A stretch of DNA of 64,000 bases from Treponema sp. Marseille-Q4130 (GTDB lineage Bacteria; Spirochaetota; Spirochaetia; Treponematales; Treponemataceae). Position 1 is the first letter of the stretch. The number at the start of each line of letters is the position of its first letter. The DNA is taken from NCBI RefSeq assembly GCF_014334325.1, contig NZ_JACSET010000002.1, forward strand, positions 1 to 64,000, given 5' to 3'. The position numbers and the translations under genes were made by a program. Of this stretch, positions 51,839 through 60,819 are shown in pieces. The notes under the pieces were generated by a model, which was given only the letters and a program-made list of their open reading frames with translations, did no database searches and had not been told where the DNA came from.

Positions 51839-53449
51839 TTAGAGTTCGCCGTCTCTATGCGTATAATGCGGCAAAAGGCGGGGTGAGCGCGATTGCGTTT
51901 TTATGCCTGCCGCCACCCTCTCTTTTTCGAAATCCTTTACGTGTTCGAGCGAAAGTTTTTGAGGCATCGCGTTTTTTTGCGCCTCTCGTGCGCCCGCCGT
52001 TCCCGCGATGCGTCCGAAGACGACAACGTCCAAAAGCGAGTTTCCCATGAGACGGTTCGTCCCGTGAATGCCGCCGGATGCTTCACCTGCGACGAAGAGG
52101 TTTCCGATATTCGTTTTGCACTCCCTGTCGATTTCGACGCCGCCGTTTTGATAGTGCAGGGTGGGGTAGACGAGGATCGGATCGCGCCTGATATCGATGT
52201 CGTATTTTTCGAACATGCGCAGCATCGCGGGTATGCGCTTTTCGATCGTGCCTTCTCCGTTTTTCAACTCGATCATCGGCGTGTCGAGCCATACGCCTTC
52301 TCCCATACCCGTCGGAATGCCCTTGCCTTTTTTTACTTCGCGGATGATGCCGGCCGCTTCCACGTCGCGCGTTTCAAGCGGATGGATAAAAGCATCCCCG
52401 TCGATATTGCACACTTTTGCGCCGAGTGAGCGCACTTTTTCCGTAACGAGCGCGCCGAACACTTGCTGCGGATAGGCGACGCCGGTCGGATGGTATTGGA
52501 GCGAATACTGATAGAGGAGTTTTGCGCCCGCGCGATACGCGAGCACGAGTCCGTCCGCCGTCGCGCCGTAGTGATTCGACGTCGGAAAGCCCTGATAGTG
52601 CATACGTCCGGCTCCCCCTGTCGCGATGATGACGGCTTTTGCCTTTGCGACGAGCAGCTCTTTCGTTTCTATGTTCATGAGCACGGCACCGGCACAGTTT
52701 CCTTTTTCATCTTTTAATAATTCCACCGCGCTCGTAAAATCGACGACGGTAATCCGCTCGGCGCGATTTAAAACTTCGTCGCGGAGCGTGCGCATGATTT
52801 CGGCGCCCGAATAATCTTTACACGCGTGCATGCGTTTTCTGCTCGTACCGCCTCCGTGCGTCGTAATCATCGTGCCGTCTTTTTCTTTGTCGAATTCGAC
52901 GCCGAGCGTGTTGAGCCACTGAATCGTTTCGGGCGCACGGGTGACGAGTTCGTAGACGAGTTCCTTTTTTGCGTCGAAGTGACCGCCGCCGAAAGCGTCG
53001 AGAAAATGCCGTTCGGGCGAATCGTTCGCTTTGTCGGCCGCTTGAATGCCGCCTTCGGCCATCATCGTGTTCGCATCTCCGACGCGGAGTTTTGTGACGA
53101 GGAGCACTTTTGCGCCCGCGTTGTCCGCTTCTATCGCCGCCGCCGTTCCCGCACCACCTCCTCCGATAATGAGTACGTCGGTTTCGTAATCGGCTTTCGT
53201 CAAATCGATTTTTTCAGGTTCTATGCGCGGCATGCCTTGTAAAATTTCCGCAAGCTCAAGCGGCGCTTTTTCACCCTTATTCGGCCCGATTTTAAGTTCG
53301 GTAAACTGCTCCGTTATATGATCGGGATGATATTCCCGCAGTACCGCCTCTTTTTCTTCAGCACTCATGCGGTGCGGTTCAAATGCGGCGTTTTCCTTTC
53401 TCTTTGCGGCGACCTTTTCCGCCGACTCTTTCATAATGCCCGTATACAT
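51839..53449 (-). CDS. Soluble fumarate reductase-like flavoprotein
   Basis: Reduces fumarate to succinate (family inference), 536 residues. An unusual ~90-residue N-terminal extension precedes the FAD motif GGGGAG (96-101). Active-site equivalents of E. coli FrdA are present: H320 (YHPTG), R361 (TRDVEAAG), H432 (LHYQNGG), R466 (HGTNRLMGNSLLD). The FAD-linking His is replaced by Asn127 (ANTMMAEGG), so FAD is probably non-covalent, which favours fumarate reduction over succinate oxidation. AAGGAG precedes the ATG. The iron-sulfur subunit is 19 nt upstream; no membrane-anchor subunit is present. Confidence 0.85.
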   Translation of the reverse strand: MYTGIMKESAEKVAAKRKENAAFEPHRMSAEEKEAVLREYHPDHITEQFTELKIGPNKGEKAPLELAEILQGMPRIEPEKIDLTKADYETDVLIIGGGGAGTAAAIEADNAGAKVLLVTKLRVGDANTMMAEGGIQAADKANDSPERHFLDAFGGGHFDAKKELVYELVTRAPETIQWLNTLGVEFDKEKDGTMITTHGGGTSRKRMHACKDYSGAEIMRTLRDEVLNRAERITVVDFTSAVELLKDEKGNCAGAVLMNIETKELLVAKAKAVIIATGGAGRMHYQGFPTSNHYGATADGLVLAYRAGAKLLYQYSLQYHPTGVAYPQQVFGALVTEKVRSLGAKVCNIDGDAFIHPLETRDVEAAGIIREVKKGKGIPTGMGEGVWLDTPMIELKNGEGTIEKRIPAMLRMFEKYDIDIRRDPILVYPTLHYQNGGVEIDRECKTNIGNLFVAGEASGGIHGTNRLMGNSLLDVVVFGRIAGTAGAREAQKNAMPQKLSLEHVKDFEKERVAAGIKTQSRSPRLLPHYTHRDGEL

Positions 53450-53468
53450 GTGTTCACGCTCCTTTTCG

Positions 53469-54146
53469 TCACGCTTCGATGTCGCGGCTGTTGTACAGCT
53501 CTTTGATTTGATCGATCGGCTTTGCCATAAGATTTTGAATCAGACTTTCGAATTTTCCGTCTTTGATCTCTCCGACGCGTTCGGTCAAATGCTTGGCTTC
53601 CGGCTGGATGTATTTGCCGTTTAAGCGGCGCGCGAGTTCGGCCACTTGCGGATGGCTGATTTCTGCCGGACAGCGCGACGAGCAGATGCCGCACATAACG
53701 CAGTCGAAAGATTCGTCCGCGCAGTTTTGAAATTCGCCGCGCTGCGCATAGGCGATGTACTGCATGACGTGCAAGTTCTGCGGGCACGCGCGCGTACAGG
53801 CATTGCAGCCGACACATGCGTAGATTTCGGGATAGAGCTCCATCATGATCCGCTGTTCGGCCGTGACCGCATCGATGTCGTACACTTGCTTTACGAGCGG
53901 AAAAAACGGCAGCGTCGCGATGTACATATTGTCGACGACTTTTGTCTGGCACGCCAAGCACGTGTACAGGTGGTTTTGTCCTTTGATGCGGTACACCGTT
54001 GCGCATGCGCCGCAAAAACCGTTTCTGCACCCGCAGCCGCGCACGAGTTCGTAACCGGCGTATTCCATCGCATTCATGATCGTCAGATGTTCGGGCACTT
54101 CGTATCGTTTCCCGAACAGGTAAATGTTTATCAATTTTTCCGACAT
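53469..54146 (-). CDS. Fumarate reductase iron-sulfur subunit (FrdB/SdhB/TfrB-like)
   Basis: Electron-transfer subunit, 225 residues. The N-terminal ferredoxin-like part has a [2Fe-2S] cysteine set (GCGCRNGFCGACATVY ... YTCLAC) and the C-terminal half has two cluster motifs, CVGCNACTRACP and CVMCGICSSRCP. The second motif set has no clear third-cluster Cys pattern of classical SdhB, so cluster types need testing. It lacks the HdrB-like domain of TfrB, but a separate HdrB is encoded upstream. It follows flxA by 63 bp. Confidence 0.85.
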   Translation of the reverse strand: MSEKLINIYLFGKRYEVPEHLTIMNAMEYAGYELVRGCGCRNGFCGACATVYRIKGQNHLYTCLACQTKVVDNMYIATLPFFPLVKQVYDIDAVTAEQRIMMELYPEIYACVGCNACTRACPQNLHVMQYIAYAQRGEFQNCADESFDCVMCGICSSRCPAEISHPQVAELARRLNGKYIQPEAKHLTERVGEIKDGKFESLIQNLMAKPIDQIKELYNSRDIEA

Positions 54147-54179
54147 GGCACAGTCCTCTTTAAATTATTAGATTCAATC

Positions 54180-54196
54180 CGTTTCGCTTACCAATC
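54180..54196. repeat. 17-bp motif upstream of the fumarate reductase genes, repeated upstream of fumC
   Basis: On the minus strand GATTGGTAAGCGAAACG, identical to 62303-62287. It lies 34-50 bp before the ATG at 54146 and includes a TTGGTA that could act as a -35. Confidence 0.45.
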
Positions 54197-54209
54197 GACA
54201 TATCGTCCG

Positions 54210-55037
54210 TCAATATTCGGGCGGAAGGGCTCCGAGTTCGTCGAACGAAAACACCGGCCCGTCTTTACATACGTATTTGTCGCCGATATTGCACCTGCCG
54301 CATTTTCCGATGCCGCATTTCATACGCATCTCCATCGTCGTAAATATCTGCGTATCTTTAAAGCCGAGCTCTTTGAGTCCGGCGAGCGTCAAGTGGATGA
54401 GGATGGGCGGACCGCACATGATCGCCGTCATACTCGTGTCGGGGTTGAGCTCTTTGACATAGGGCGGCACAAAACCGACGTGACCGTCCCAATCGTCTTG
54501 AGCTTTATCGATCGTCAAATATACGGTAAAGTCCGGAGCTTTCATCCACTCTTCGGTGATCTCTTTGTACGCGACAAGATCCTGTTTCGAGCGCGAACCG
54601 TAAACGATCGTCACTTTGCCGTAATCGCTTCGGTGAGAACGGACGTAGTTGATAACGCTTCGAAGCGGAGCGAGACCTATACCGCCTGCGACAAAGAGCA
54701 AGTCTTTGCCTTTAAAAACGGTGTCGACGGGAAAGCCGTTTCCGAGCGGACCTCTCACGCCTATCTCCTGTCCTTCTTCGGCCGCATGCAGCCACGACGT
54801 GACGCATCCGCATTTTTTTATGCTGAACTCCTGATATGCTTCGACCGTCGGAGAGGACGTTATCGAAATCATTGAATCCCCGACGCCCGGAACGGAGAGT
54901 ATCGCGCACTGACCGGGCTTGTGGTAAAACAATTTTTTTCCGTCGCGTCCGACCACGCGGAAAGTCTTTACGTCTCCCGTTTCATCGCGTATGTCGGTGA
55001 TTACGCCGATGTACGGAATCAACATGTCATTTTCCAT
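54210..55037 (-). CDS. flxA: FlxA-like FAD/NAD(P)H oxidoreductase subunit
   Basis: Probable NADH-oxidising subunit of the Flx module, 275 residues. Ferredoxin-reductase fold: flavin-binding region ending PGQCAILSVPGVGDSMISITSSP, nucleotide-binding LLFVAGGIGLAPLRSVI and VTIVYGSRS. The C-terminal [2Fe-2S] cysteine set is MKCGIGKCGRCNIGDKYVCKDGP, as in PyrK/AsrB. GGAGG lies 6 nt before ATG 55037, which overlaps flxB by 11 nt. Confidence 0.88.
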   Translation of the reverse strand: MENDMLIPYIGVITDIRDETGDVKTFRVVGRDGKKLFYHKPGQCAILSVPGVGDSMISITSSPTVEAYQEFSIKKCGCVTSWLHAAEEGQEIGVRGPLGNGFPVDTVFKGKDLLFVAGGIGLAPLRSVINYVRSHRSDYGKVTIVYGSRSKQDLVAYKEITEEWMKAPDFTVYLTIDKAQDDWDGHVGFVPPYVKELNPDTSMTAIMCGPPILIHLTLAGLKELGFKDTQIFTTMEMRMKCGIGKCGRCNIGDKYVCKDGPVFSFDELGALPPEY

Positions 55038-56094
55038 CGTGTACCTCCGGCTTTTCGATTCGGGTGTCGTCGTTTATCGTTTTCATAACTTTTACGATGT
55101 TCATGCGGATGGGGCAGCTTTCGAGGCATCTTCCGCAGCCGACGCAGCTGTAAACGCCGCCGTGATCCATCGGATAATACACGAGCTTGTGCATAAAGCG
55201 CTGACGGAAGCGCTCCTTTTGCGTGTGCCGCGGATTTTCCGCCGCCATCTTCGTAAAGTCCGAAAACATACAGCTGTCCCAGCAGCGAAACTGCCGTATG
55301 CCGCATCCGGTATCGAAACTCCTGATGTCAAAACACATACACGTCGGACACACGTATGTACAAGTGCCGCAGCCCAAGCACGCTTCCGAAAGGTTTTCCC
55401 ACACCGGCAGATTGAAAATCGAAAGCATGTTTTCGCCGCGAAATTTCGAAAGGTCGATATCGACGAAAGGCAGTTTGTCGATTTTTTCCCGCGTCGCCTT
55501 TTGCTGTTTTTCGACGATATCCGCGCCGCTCTCGCTCGTCATGCTTTTGATGATTTCGATAAACGCGTCTCCCTTTTCGGTGTTTGCGCGAAAAAAGACC
55601 TTTCCGTCTGCGATCCACGCGCTCGCATCTCCTTGCGGCTCGGCAGCATCGATGCCGTAGAGTTTACAAAAACAGGTTTCTTTCGGTTCCGAGCAGGCGA
55701 GCGTGACGACGGTGCCGTGTTCACGCCGCGTTTTGTAGTAGGTGTCGACCGGCTGCATATTGATGTACACGTCGTCGACGATCGCAAAACTTGCAGCGTC
55801 GCACGCGCGTACGCCGAAAACGATAAAATCTTCCGATTCGGTACGCGGATCTTCGACTTCGATTTTTTTGCCCGAAAGCTTGTAGTGTACGAGGTTTTCG
55901 ATTTTCGGAAAGAAAAAATCTTTTGCCGATCTCACCGTTTTAAGCTCGGACGAAAGGACGTCGCCTTTTTCCCAGCGTTTAAAATCGGCTTTACCCGATG
56001 CGTCGTCTACGGGAATATACAGCGCTTCCTTTTGTGCGATGAGGGCAAAGAGCTCGTCGAGTTTTTCAAACGGCAGCGATACGAAAGTTCTCAT
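55027..56094 (-). CDS. flxB: FlxB-like 4Fe-4S subunit (AsrA-like)
   Basis: 355 residues. The first ~210 residues resemble AsrA/hydrogenase-associated proteins (GVRACDAASFAIVDDVYI; VTLACSEPKETCFC), followed by two cluster motifs, CLGCGTCTYVCPTCMC and CVGCGRCLESCPIRM. It passes electrons between FlxA and the Hdr part in the Flx-Hdr model. GGAGG precedes the ATG; it overlaps flxC by 4 nt. Confidence 0.82.
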   Translation of the reverse strand: MRTFVSLPFEKLDELFALIAQKEALYIPVDDASGKADFKRWEKGDVLSSELKTVRSAKDFFFPKIENLVHYKLSGKKIEVEDPRTESEDFIVFGVRACDAASFAIVDDVYINMQPVDTYYKTRREHGTVVTLACSEPKETCFCKLYGIDAAEPQGDASAWIADGKVFFRANTEKGDAFIEIIKSMTSESGADIVEKQQKATREKIDKLPFVDIDLSKFRGENMLSIFNLPVWENLSEACLGCGTCTYVCPTCMCFDIRSFDTGCGIRQFRCWDSCMFSDFTKMAAENPRHTQKERFRQRFMHKLVYYPMDHGGVYSCVGCGRCLESCPIRMNIVKVMKTINDDTRIEKPEVHDGK

Positions 56095-57065
56095 AAGGTA
56101 CCTCCCGAACGCGAATAAATGATGCCGGGTTCGGCATCGCCCGTCCTATACGTGAGCATCGGCGGCTTTGTCTCCATATCGCTTCCCGCCGTATAAGAAC
56201 CGTAGAGTTCGTCGATGTCTTTAATAAATTTTCGATTGATGAGGTGCAACGGGATATGCTGGGGACACACGCGAGAGCATTCGCCGCAGTCGGTACAACG
56301 GCCTGCAACGTGCCACGCGCGGATGATATGGTACATGCTCTCTTCGAAACTCGAAGCGGCGACTTTTTGTGCAGCGCCGGATGCGGGGTTGTCGAATACG
56401 CACGTCGTACAAGTACAGGCGGGACAGACGTCGCGGCACGCATTGCAGCGGATACAGCGCGAAAGTTCGTTTTGCCAAAACGCAAAGCGCTCTTCTTCCG
56501 TCATCGCTTCGAGCTTTGCAACTTCGTCGAAGCGCGCGGAATCCCGGACGTCTCCGTCTTCTCCGATAAGTTCGTCGCAGCCGATGTGTTTTTTGCTTTT
56601 GCACACGGCGCAGCGTTCGGACAACTCTTTTTTTTCGGGGTCTTTCATGCCGTCGCACGGAACGCCGATCGCGTATACGTCGCTTCTGAAAATGCGGTGT
56701 TCTTTCAGCAATTCGGTAAAGCTGTAGGTATCGCAGGGTTTTAAAAACATGAGTATTTTCGCTTCGGGTTCCGCCTGTGTTTCGGCGTTTGCGTCTTTTT
56801 GTTTTGCAAGCGCGTTGTTCGCACGCACGGTATTTTTCGCCGTTTCGATTTTGCGCGTTTCTTTGACGAGGTATTTCGACAGGTTCGCCGCGCTGTATTC
56901 GTTGTATACGAAGTTTTTTTCGACATCGTCCGCCGACGTAAAAAGCGAAGGCGTTACATCGTAATCGAAAAGGCCTCTTCTCCAGCCGAGCACGAGCTGT
57001 ACGGTTTTATCCGCAAGCAGCGCTTTTGTGCGGCTTACCAATTCGCCGGTCATTTCGCTTTGCAT
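56091..57065 (-). CDS. flxC: FlxC-like 4Fe-4S subunit
   Basis: 324 residues. The N-terminal part, with ILMFLKPCDTYSFTELLKEH and VYAIGVPCDGM, resembles F420-hydrogenase beta-type and lactate-utilisation proteins. The C-terminal half has cluster motifs CIRCNACRDVCPACTC and CTDCGECSRVCPQHI. GGAGG lies 7 nt before ATG 57065, and it overlaps flxD by 16 nt. In Flx-Hdr systems this subunit sits between FlxD and FlxB. Confidence 0.82.
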   Translation of the reverse strand: MQSEMTGELVSRTKALLADKTVQLVLGWRRGLFDYDVTPSLFTSADDVEKNFVYNEYSAANLSKYLVKETRKIETAKNTVRANNALAKQKDANAETQAEPEAKILMFLKPCDTYSFTELLKEHRIFRSDVYAIGVPCDGMKDPEKKELSERCAVCKSKKHIGCDELIGEDGDVRDSARFDEVAKLEAMTEEERFAFWQNELSRCIRCNACRDVCPACTCTTCVFDNPASGAAQKVAASSFEESMYHIIRAWHVAGRCTDCGECSRVCPQHIPLHLINRKFIKDIDELYGSYTAGSDMETKPPMLTYRTGDAEPGIIYSRSGGTL

Positions 57066-57550
57066 CGTAAATCCTCCAGCCGTTTGTTTTCTCCGAGCGC
57101 CGTTACCGTTTCGACGAACTCATGCATCGTTTTGGCAAATTTAGCGCCTTCCGCCGCGGACACCCATTCGACTCTCGTTCTCCCTTTTTCGATGCCGAGA
57201 AATTCGAGCATGGAAAAGAGGAGCGTCATGCGCCGTCTCGCAAAATAGTTGCCGCTCGTATAGTGACAGTCTCCCGGGTGACAGCCGCAGAGGATGACGC
57301 CGTCGGCTCCCCGCTGAAACGCGCGCAGGATAAAGATCGGGTTCAGGCGGCACGAACAGGGAATACGGATGATTTTGACGTCGGCCGGATATTCGAGGCG
57401 ATTGCTGCCGGCCAAATCCGCTCCCGCGTACGAACACCAGTTGCAGCAAAAGGCTACGATCTTCGGTTTGAATGCACCTTTTTTTTCGAGAACATCGTTT
57501 CCGGCAGCCGCATCGACAGTCTTCGGCTGCATATCGTTTTTTACAGACAT
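57050..57550 (-). CDS. flxD: MvhD/FlxD-type iron-sulfur linker subunit
   Basis: 166 residues. MvhD family hallmarks: IVAFCCNWCSYAGADLAG, IIRIPCSCRLNPIFILRAFQRGADGVILCGCHPGDCHY. These cysteines bind a [2Fe-2S] cluster that carries electrons from the NADH or hydrogenase module into HdrA. No hydrogenase subunits follow, so the Flx module is the likely donor. It overlaps hdrA by 10 nt. Confidence 0.92.
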   Translation of the reverse strand: MSVKNDMQPKTVDAAAGNDVLEKKGAFKPKIVAFCCNWCSYAGADLAGSNRLEYPADVKIIRIPCSCRLNPIFILRAFQRGADGVILCGCHPGDCHYTSGNYFARRRMTLLFSMLEFLGIEKGRTRVEWVSAAEGAKFAKTMHEFVETVTALGENKRLEDLRCKAK

Positions 57551-59544
57551 AAAGCATCGACCTCCGCCATGATTTCTTTATTCGTAAATCCTTTGAGATC
57601 CATCGCTCCCGAGGGACAGGCGACTGTACACGCGCCGCAGCCTTGACAGACGGCGGGGTTTACCTGCGCGACTCGGCGCGTCACCGTCGTGCGGTTTATG
57701 CCTCGGAAATCTTTATCGATATACGTGATCGCACCGTAGGGACACACGTTTTCGCACTGCGAGCAGCCGTTACACATCGCTTCGTCGGATTCGGCGACGC
57801 AGGGATTGTTTTTCAGTTTATCCTTTACAAGCAATCCGATAACTTTGCTCGCCGCCGCGCTTGCCTGCGAAACCGTTTCGGGTATATCCTTCGGCCCCTG
57901 CGCACAGCCTGAAAGATAGACGCCGGCAGTCGGGCTTTCGACGGGGCGGAGTTTCGGATGCGCTTCGGTAAAAAAGTCGTTCGTGTCCATACTCGCAGTG
58001 AGCATCGTCGCCAATGAGCGCGCGGACTTATCCGCTTCGATGGAAGCGGCGAGTACGACCATGTCGGCTTTGATATGCACTTGTTTATCCATGAGCAGAT
58101 CCGAGCCTTGCACGTCGAGAGTACCGTCTTCTTCGACGGATACTTTTCCGACCATGCCTTTGATATAGTGCACGCCGTACTGTTCAACCGCTCTCCGGTA
58201 GAATTCGTCGAAGTTTTTTCCCGGTGTACGCACGTCGATATAAAACACGTAACACTCCGTATCGGGGTAGTGGTCTCTCGTGAGGATCGCGTGCTTTGCC
58301 GTGTACATACAGCATATTTTCGAACAGTATTCGTGACCCTTTTCCGCATCCGCCGAACAGCGGCTTCCGACGCATTGGACGAATACGATCGTTTTGGGAT
58401 GCCTGCCGTCGGAAGGGCGGAGCAGGGTGCCGCCGGTAGGCCCCGCCGCATTCATGAGGCGTTCGAATTCGAGGGATGATACGACGTCTTTGCTCTGCGA
58501 ATACGCGAACTCGTCGAACTTCGACAAGTCGATCGGATTGTAGCCGGTCGCGGCGACGATGGCTCCGTATTTTTCTTCAATGAACGTATCTTTCGCACCG
58601 TAGTCGATCGCCTTCGCCTGACACACCATCGAACAGACGCCGCATTTTCCCGACGTGAGCTTCATGCAGTGTGCGGCATCGATCGTCGCGATTTTCGGAA
58701 CGGCTTGTGCAAAGGGAATATAGATCGCGGAGCGCTTGTCGAGATTCATATTGAATTCGTTCGGCACTTTTTTTTGCGGACACTTTTGCACGCATTCGCC
58801 GCAGCCCGTACATTTCGTTTCGTCGACGTAGCGCGCTTTGCGTTTTATCGTCACCGTAAAGTTTCCGACGAATCCTTTGATATCCGTCACTTCGCTGTAC
58901 GAGAGGATTCTGATATTTTCATTTTGCCCGCATTCGACCATGCGCGGCGTGAGGATACAGGCCGCACAGTCGAGCGTCGGAAAGGTTTTGTCGAGCTGCG
59001 CCATTTTGCCGCCGATCGTCGGCTTCGCTTCGACGATGTCTACCGGAAACCCCGCGTCCGCGATGTCGATCGCCGTCTGAATGCCCGCGATACCTCCGCC
59101 GATGACGAGAGCGCGCTTGGTGACCGGCGTTTCGCCCGCAGTGAGCGGTTCGTTCAACAGCACTTTTGCGATCGCAGCTTTTCCGAGCGAAATCGCCTTT
59201 GCCGTTGCCGTCGGCATATCTTTGCATATCCACGAATCCTGCTCTCGGATGTTCGCTACTTCGAGCAGATAGGGATTGATACCCGCTTTTTCCGCACACT
59301 TTCGGAATGTCGCTTCGTGCATACGAGGCGAACAGGAACACACGACAACTCCGCCGAGCTCATGTTTTTTTATCGTGTCGGCGATGAGATCCTGACCCGT
59401 CTGCGAGCACATATAGGTGTAGTCCGTCGAAAAGACGACGCCCGCTTCTTTTCCGAGCGCGTCCGCGACGGCTTTTACATCGACCGTGCCCGCTATATTC
59501 GTGCCGCAGTGGCACACAAAAACTCCGATTTTCCGCATACTCAC
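57541..59544 (-). CDS. hdrA: Heterodisulfide reductase subunit A (bifurcating flavoprotein)
   Basis: Site of flavin-based electron bifurcation in Hdr complexes, 667 residues. N-terminal Cys-rich domain (VCHCG; CSCSPRMHE), FAD-binding GGGIAGIQTAIDIADAG and VEAKPTIGGKMAQLDKTFPTLDCAAC, inserted ferredoxin motif CTGCGECVQKCP, and the C-terminal pair CNGCSQCENVCP and CQGCGACTVACP. All expected clusters for electron entry and the ferredoxin branch are present. It overlaps hdrC by 4 nt. Confidence 0.95.
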   Translation of the reverse strand: MSMRKIGVFVCHCGTNIAGTVDVKAVADALGKEAGVVFSTDYTYMCSQTGQDLIADTIKKHELGGVVVCSCSPRMHEATFRKCAEKAGINPYLLEVANIREQDSWICKDMPTATAKAISLGKAAIAKVLLNEPLTAGETPVTKRALVIGGGIAGIQTAIDIADAGFPVDIVEAKPTIGGKMAQLDKTFPTLDCAACILTPRMVECGQNENIRILSYSEVTDIKGFVGNFTVTIKRKARYVDETKCTGCGECVQKCPQKKVPNEFNMNLDKRSAIYIPFAQAVPKIATIDAAHCMKLTSGKCGVCSMVCQAKAIDYGAKDTFIEEKYGAIVAATGYNPIDLSKFDEFAYSQSKDVVSSLEFERLMNAAGPTGGTLLRPSDGRHPKTIVFVQCVGSRCSADAEKGHEYCSKICCMYTAKHAILTRDHYPDTECYVFYIDVRTPGKNFDEFYRRAVEQYGVHYIKGMVGKVSVEEDGTLDVQGSDLLMDKQVHIKADMVVLAASIEADKSARSLATMLTASMDTNDFFTEAHPKLRPVESPTAGVYLSGCAQGPKDIPETVSQASAAASKVIGLLVKDKLKNNPCVAESDEAMCNGCSQCENVCPYGAITYIDKDFRGINRTTVTRRVAQVNPAVCQGCGACTVACPSGAMDLKGFTNKEIMAEVDALCL

Positions 59545-59936
59545 TTCCTATACTTTCTGAATGCGCTGACGATCGCTTGCTGCGGCATATCGCCGTCGAT
59601 ATAAAGCGGCACTTTTTCCGCGGCGAGGCGTTCCGCACCCCGCTCTCGTTCGACGACGGTGCGCACCGCTTCTACGATCTTCGCAGGTTCGACTTGGCGC
59701 GGACATCTTTCCATGCACGCAAAACACGACAGACAACGGTACGTCGATTCCGTTTTCAAAAGCGCTTCGATATCGCCGGTTTCGACCATGTGTACGAATT
59801 CGTGCGGGTGATATTCCATATCGTCGTAGGACGGGCAAGTACCCGAACACTTTCCGCACTGCATACACTTGCGCACGTTTACTCCGCTGACCGAAAGTAT
59901 TTCATCGCGGATTTTATTGAGTTCAGACTGCAGCAC
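59541..59936 (-). CDS. hdrC: Heterodisulfide reductase subunit C
   Basis: 131 residues. Two [4Fe-4S] motifs, CMQCGKCSGTCP and CLSCFACMERCP. It connects HdrA to HdrB. It overlaps hdrB by 14 nt and hdrA by 4 nt, indicating strict co-expression. Confidence 0.94.
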   Translation of the reverse strand: MLQSELNKIRDEILSVSGVNVRKCMQCGKCSGTCPSYDDMEYHPHEFVHMVETGDIEALLKTESTYRCLSCFACMERCPRQVEPAKIVEAVRTVVERERGAERLAAEKVPLYIDGDMPQQAIVSAFRKYRK

Positions 59937-60741
59937 GGCATTGCTCCTTGACGCCGAGCGCTTCGGCGAGCAGTTCGGTAAAATACAGAACGCTTACGTT
60001 TTCAGCGCTCCGATTTTTTACGAGATTATAACGGCAAAGCGGGCAGGCGGTGACGAGCAGCTCGGCTCCCTGCGATTCGGCGTTATCCAAAATCTTTTTG
60101 CACCGTTTTTCGGGAATGTCTCCGCCGTCGAACATCGTGTACGCGCCGCAGCATTCGTTCCGAAGCGAATAGCGCACAGGTGTCGCTCCGATCGCCGATA
60201 TAAAATCTTCGAGGATGCTCGGATTTTCCGGATCGTCCATCTTCATAACGCGTCCCGGCCGCAAAAGGAGACAGCCGTAGTACGCTCCGATTTTTTTGCC
60301 CGCAAGCGGCTTCGTCACTTTCGCTTTGACGTTTTCCCAGCCGACCGCGTCGCGCAGCACTTCGAGATAGTGCAGCACCTTCGTTTCCCCGTGATAGGAG
60401 ATGCCGTCATTTTTAAAATAGTTGTTGACTTTTACGATGACATTGTCGTCCCGCCTCATATCGTCGTTTACCTGCTTTATGACGTTGTGACACGCCGAGC
60501 ATATCGTAACGAGTTCCCTCTTCGCATCGCGGGCGGCCGCAAGTGCGCGCACCGATGAAAGCTTCGTCGCGATTTCGTCTTTTGCCAGCGGATAGGTTCC
60601 GCCGCAGCACTGCCAATCGGGAATCTCTTCGAGCGTAAACCCGAGCGCTTCAGCCGATGAACGGGCATAGCGATCCAAATCGATCGCTTTGTTTCGAAGC
60701 GTGCATCCCGGAAAATACGAATATATACGGTGATCGTCCAT
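59923..60741 (-). CDS. hdrB: Heterodisulfide reductase subunit B (two CCG domains)
   Basis: Disulfide-type active-site subunit, 272 residues. Two complete CCG sets: GCTLR...QCCGG...CSAC and GCLLLRP...ECCGAY...CPLC, which bind the two non-cubane clusters. All catalytic cysteines are kept, so a real disulfide or thiol-linked acceptor is expected. ATG 60741 (MDDHRIYSYFPGC) is preferred, with GAGGGG upstream; the longer frame adds 24 unconvincing residues. fumC ends 78 bp upstream without a strong terminator. Confidence 0.94.
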   Translation of the reverse strand: MDDHRIYSYFPGCTLRNKAIDLDRYARSSAEALGFTLEEIPDWQCCGGTYPLAKDEIATKLSSVRALAAARDAKRELVTICSACHNVIKQVNDDMRRDDNVIVKVNNYFKNDGISYHGETKVLHYLEVLRDAVGWENVKAKVTKPLAGKKIGAYYGCLLLRPGRVMKMDDPENPSILEDFISAIGATPVRYSLRNECCGAYTMFDGGDIPEKRCKKILDNAESQGAELLVTACPLCRYNLVKNRSAENVSVLYFTELLAEALGVKEQCRAAV

Positions 60742-60819
60742 ACTCAAAAACCCCTCAATAAAACTTTTCTCCGAGCGCGTCGTGCTCTTTGCAAAGCCCG
60801 TCGCATCCGGCACCGCGCT

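Noticed and set aside
57541-59544. Possible selenocysteine in the Hdr/Flx subunits
   Set aside because: Some relatives contain Sec, but no in-frame TGA interrupts these genes and all expected cysteines are encoded as Cys.
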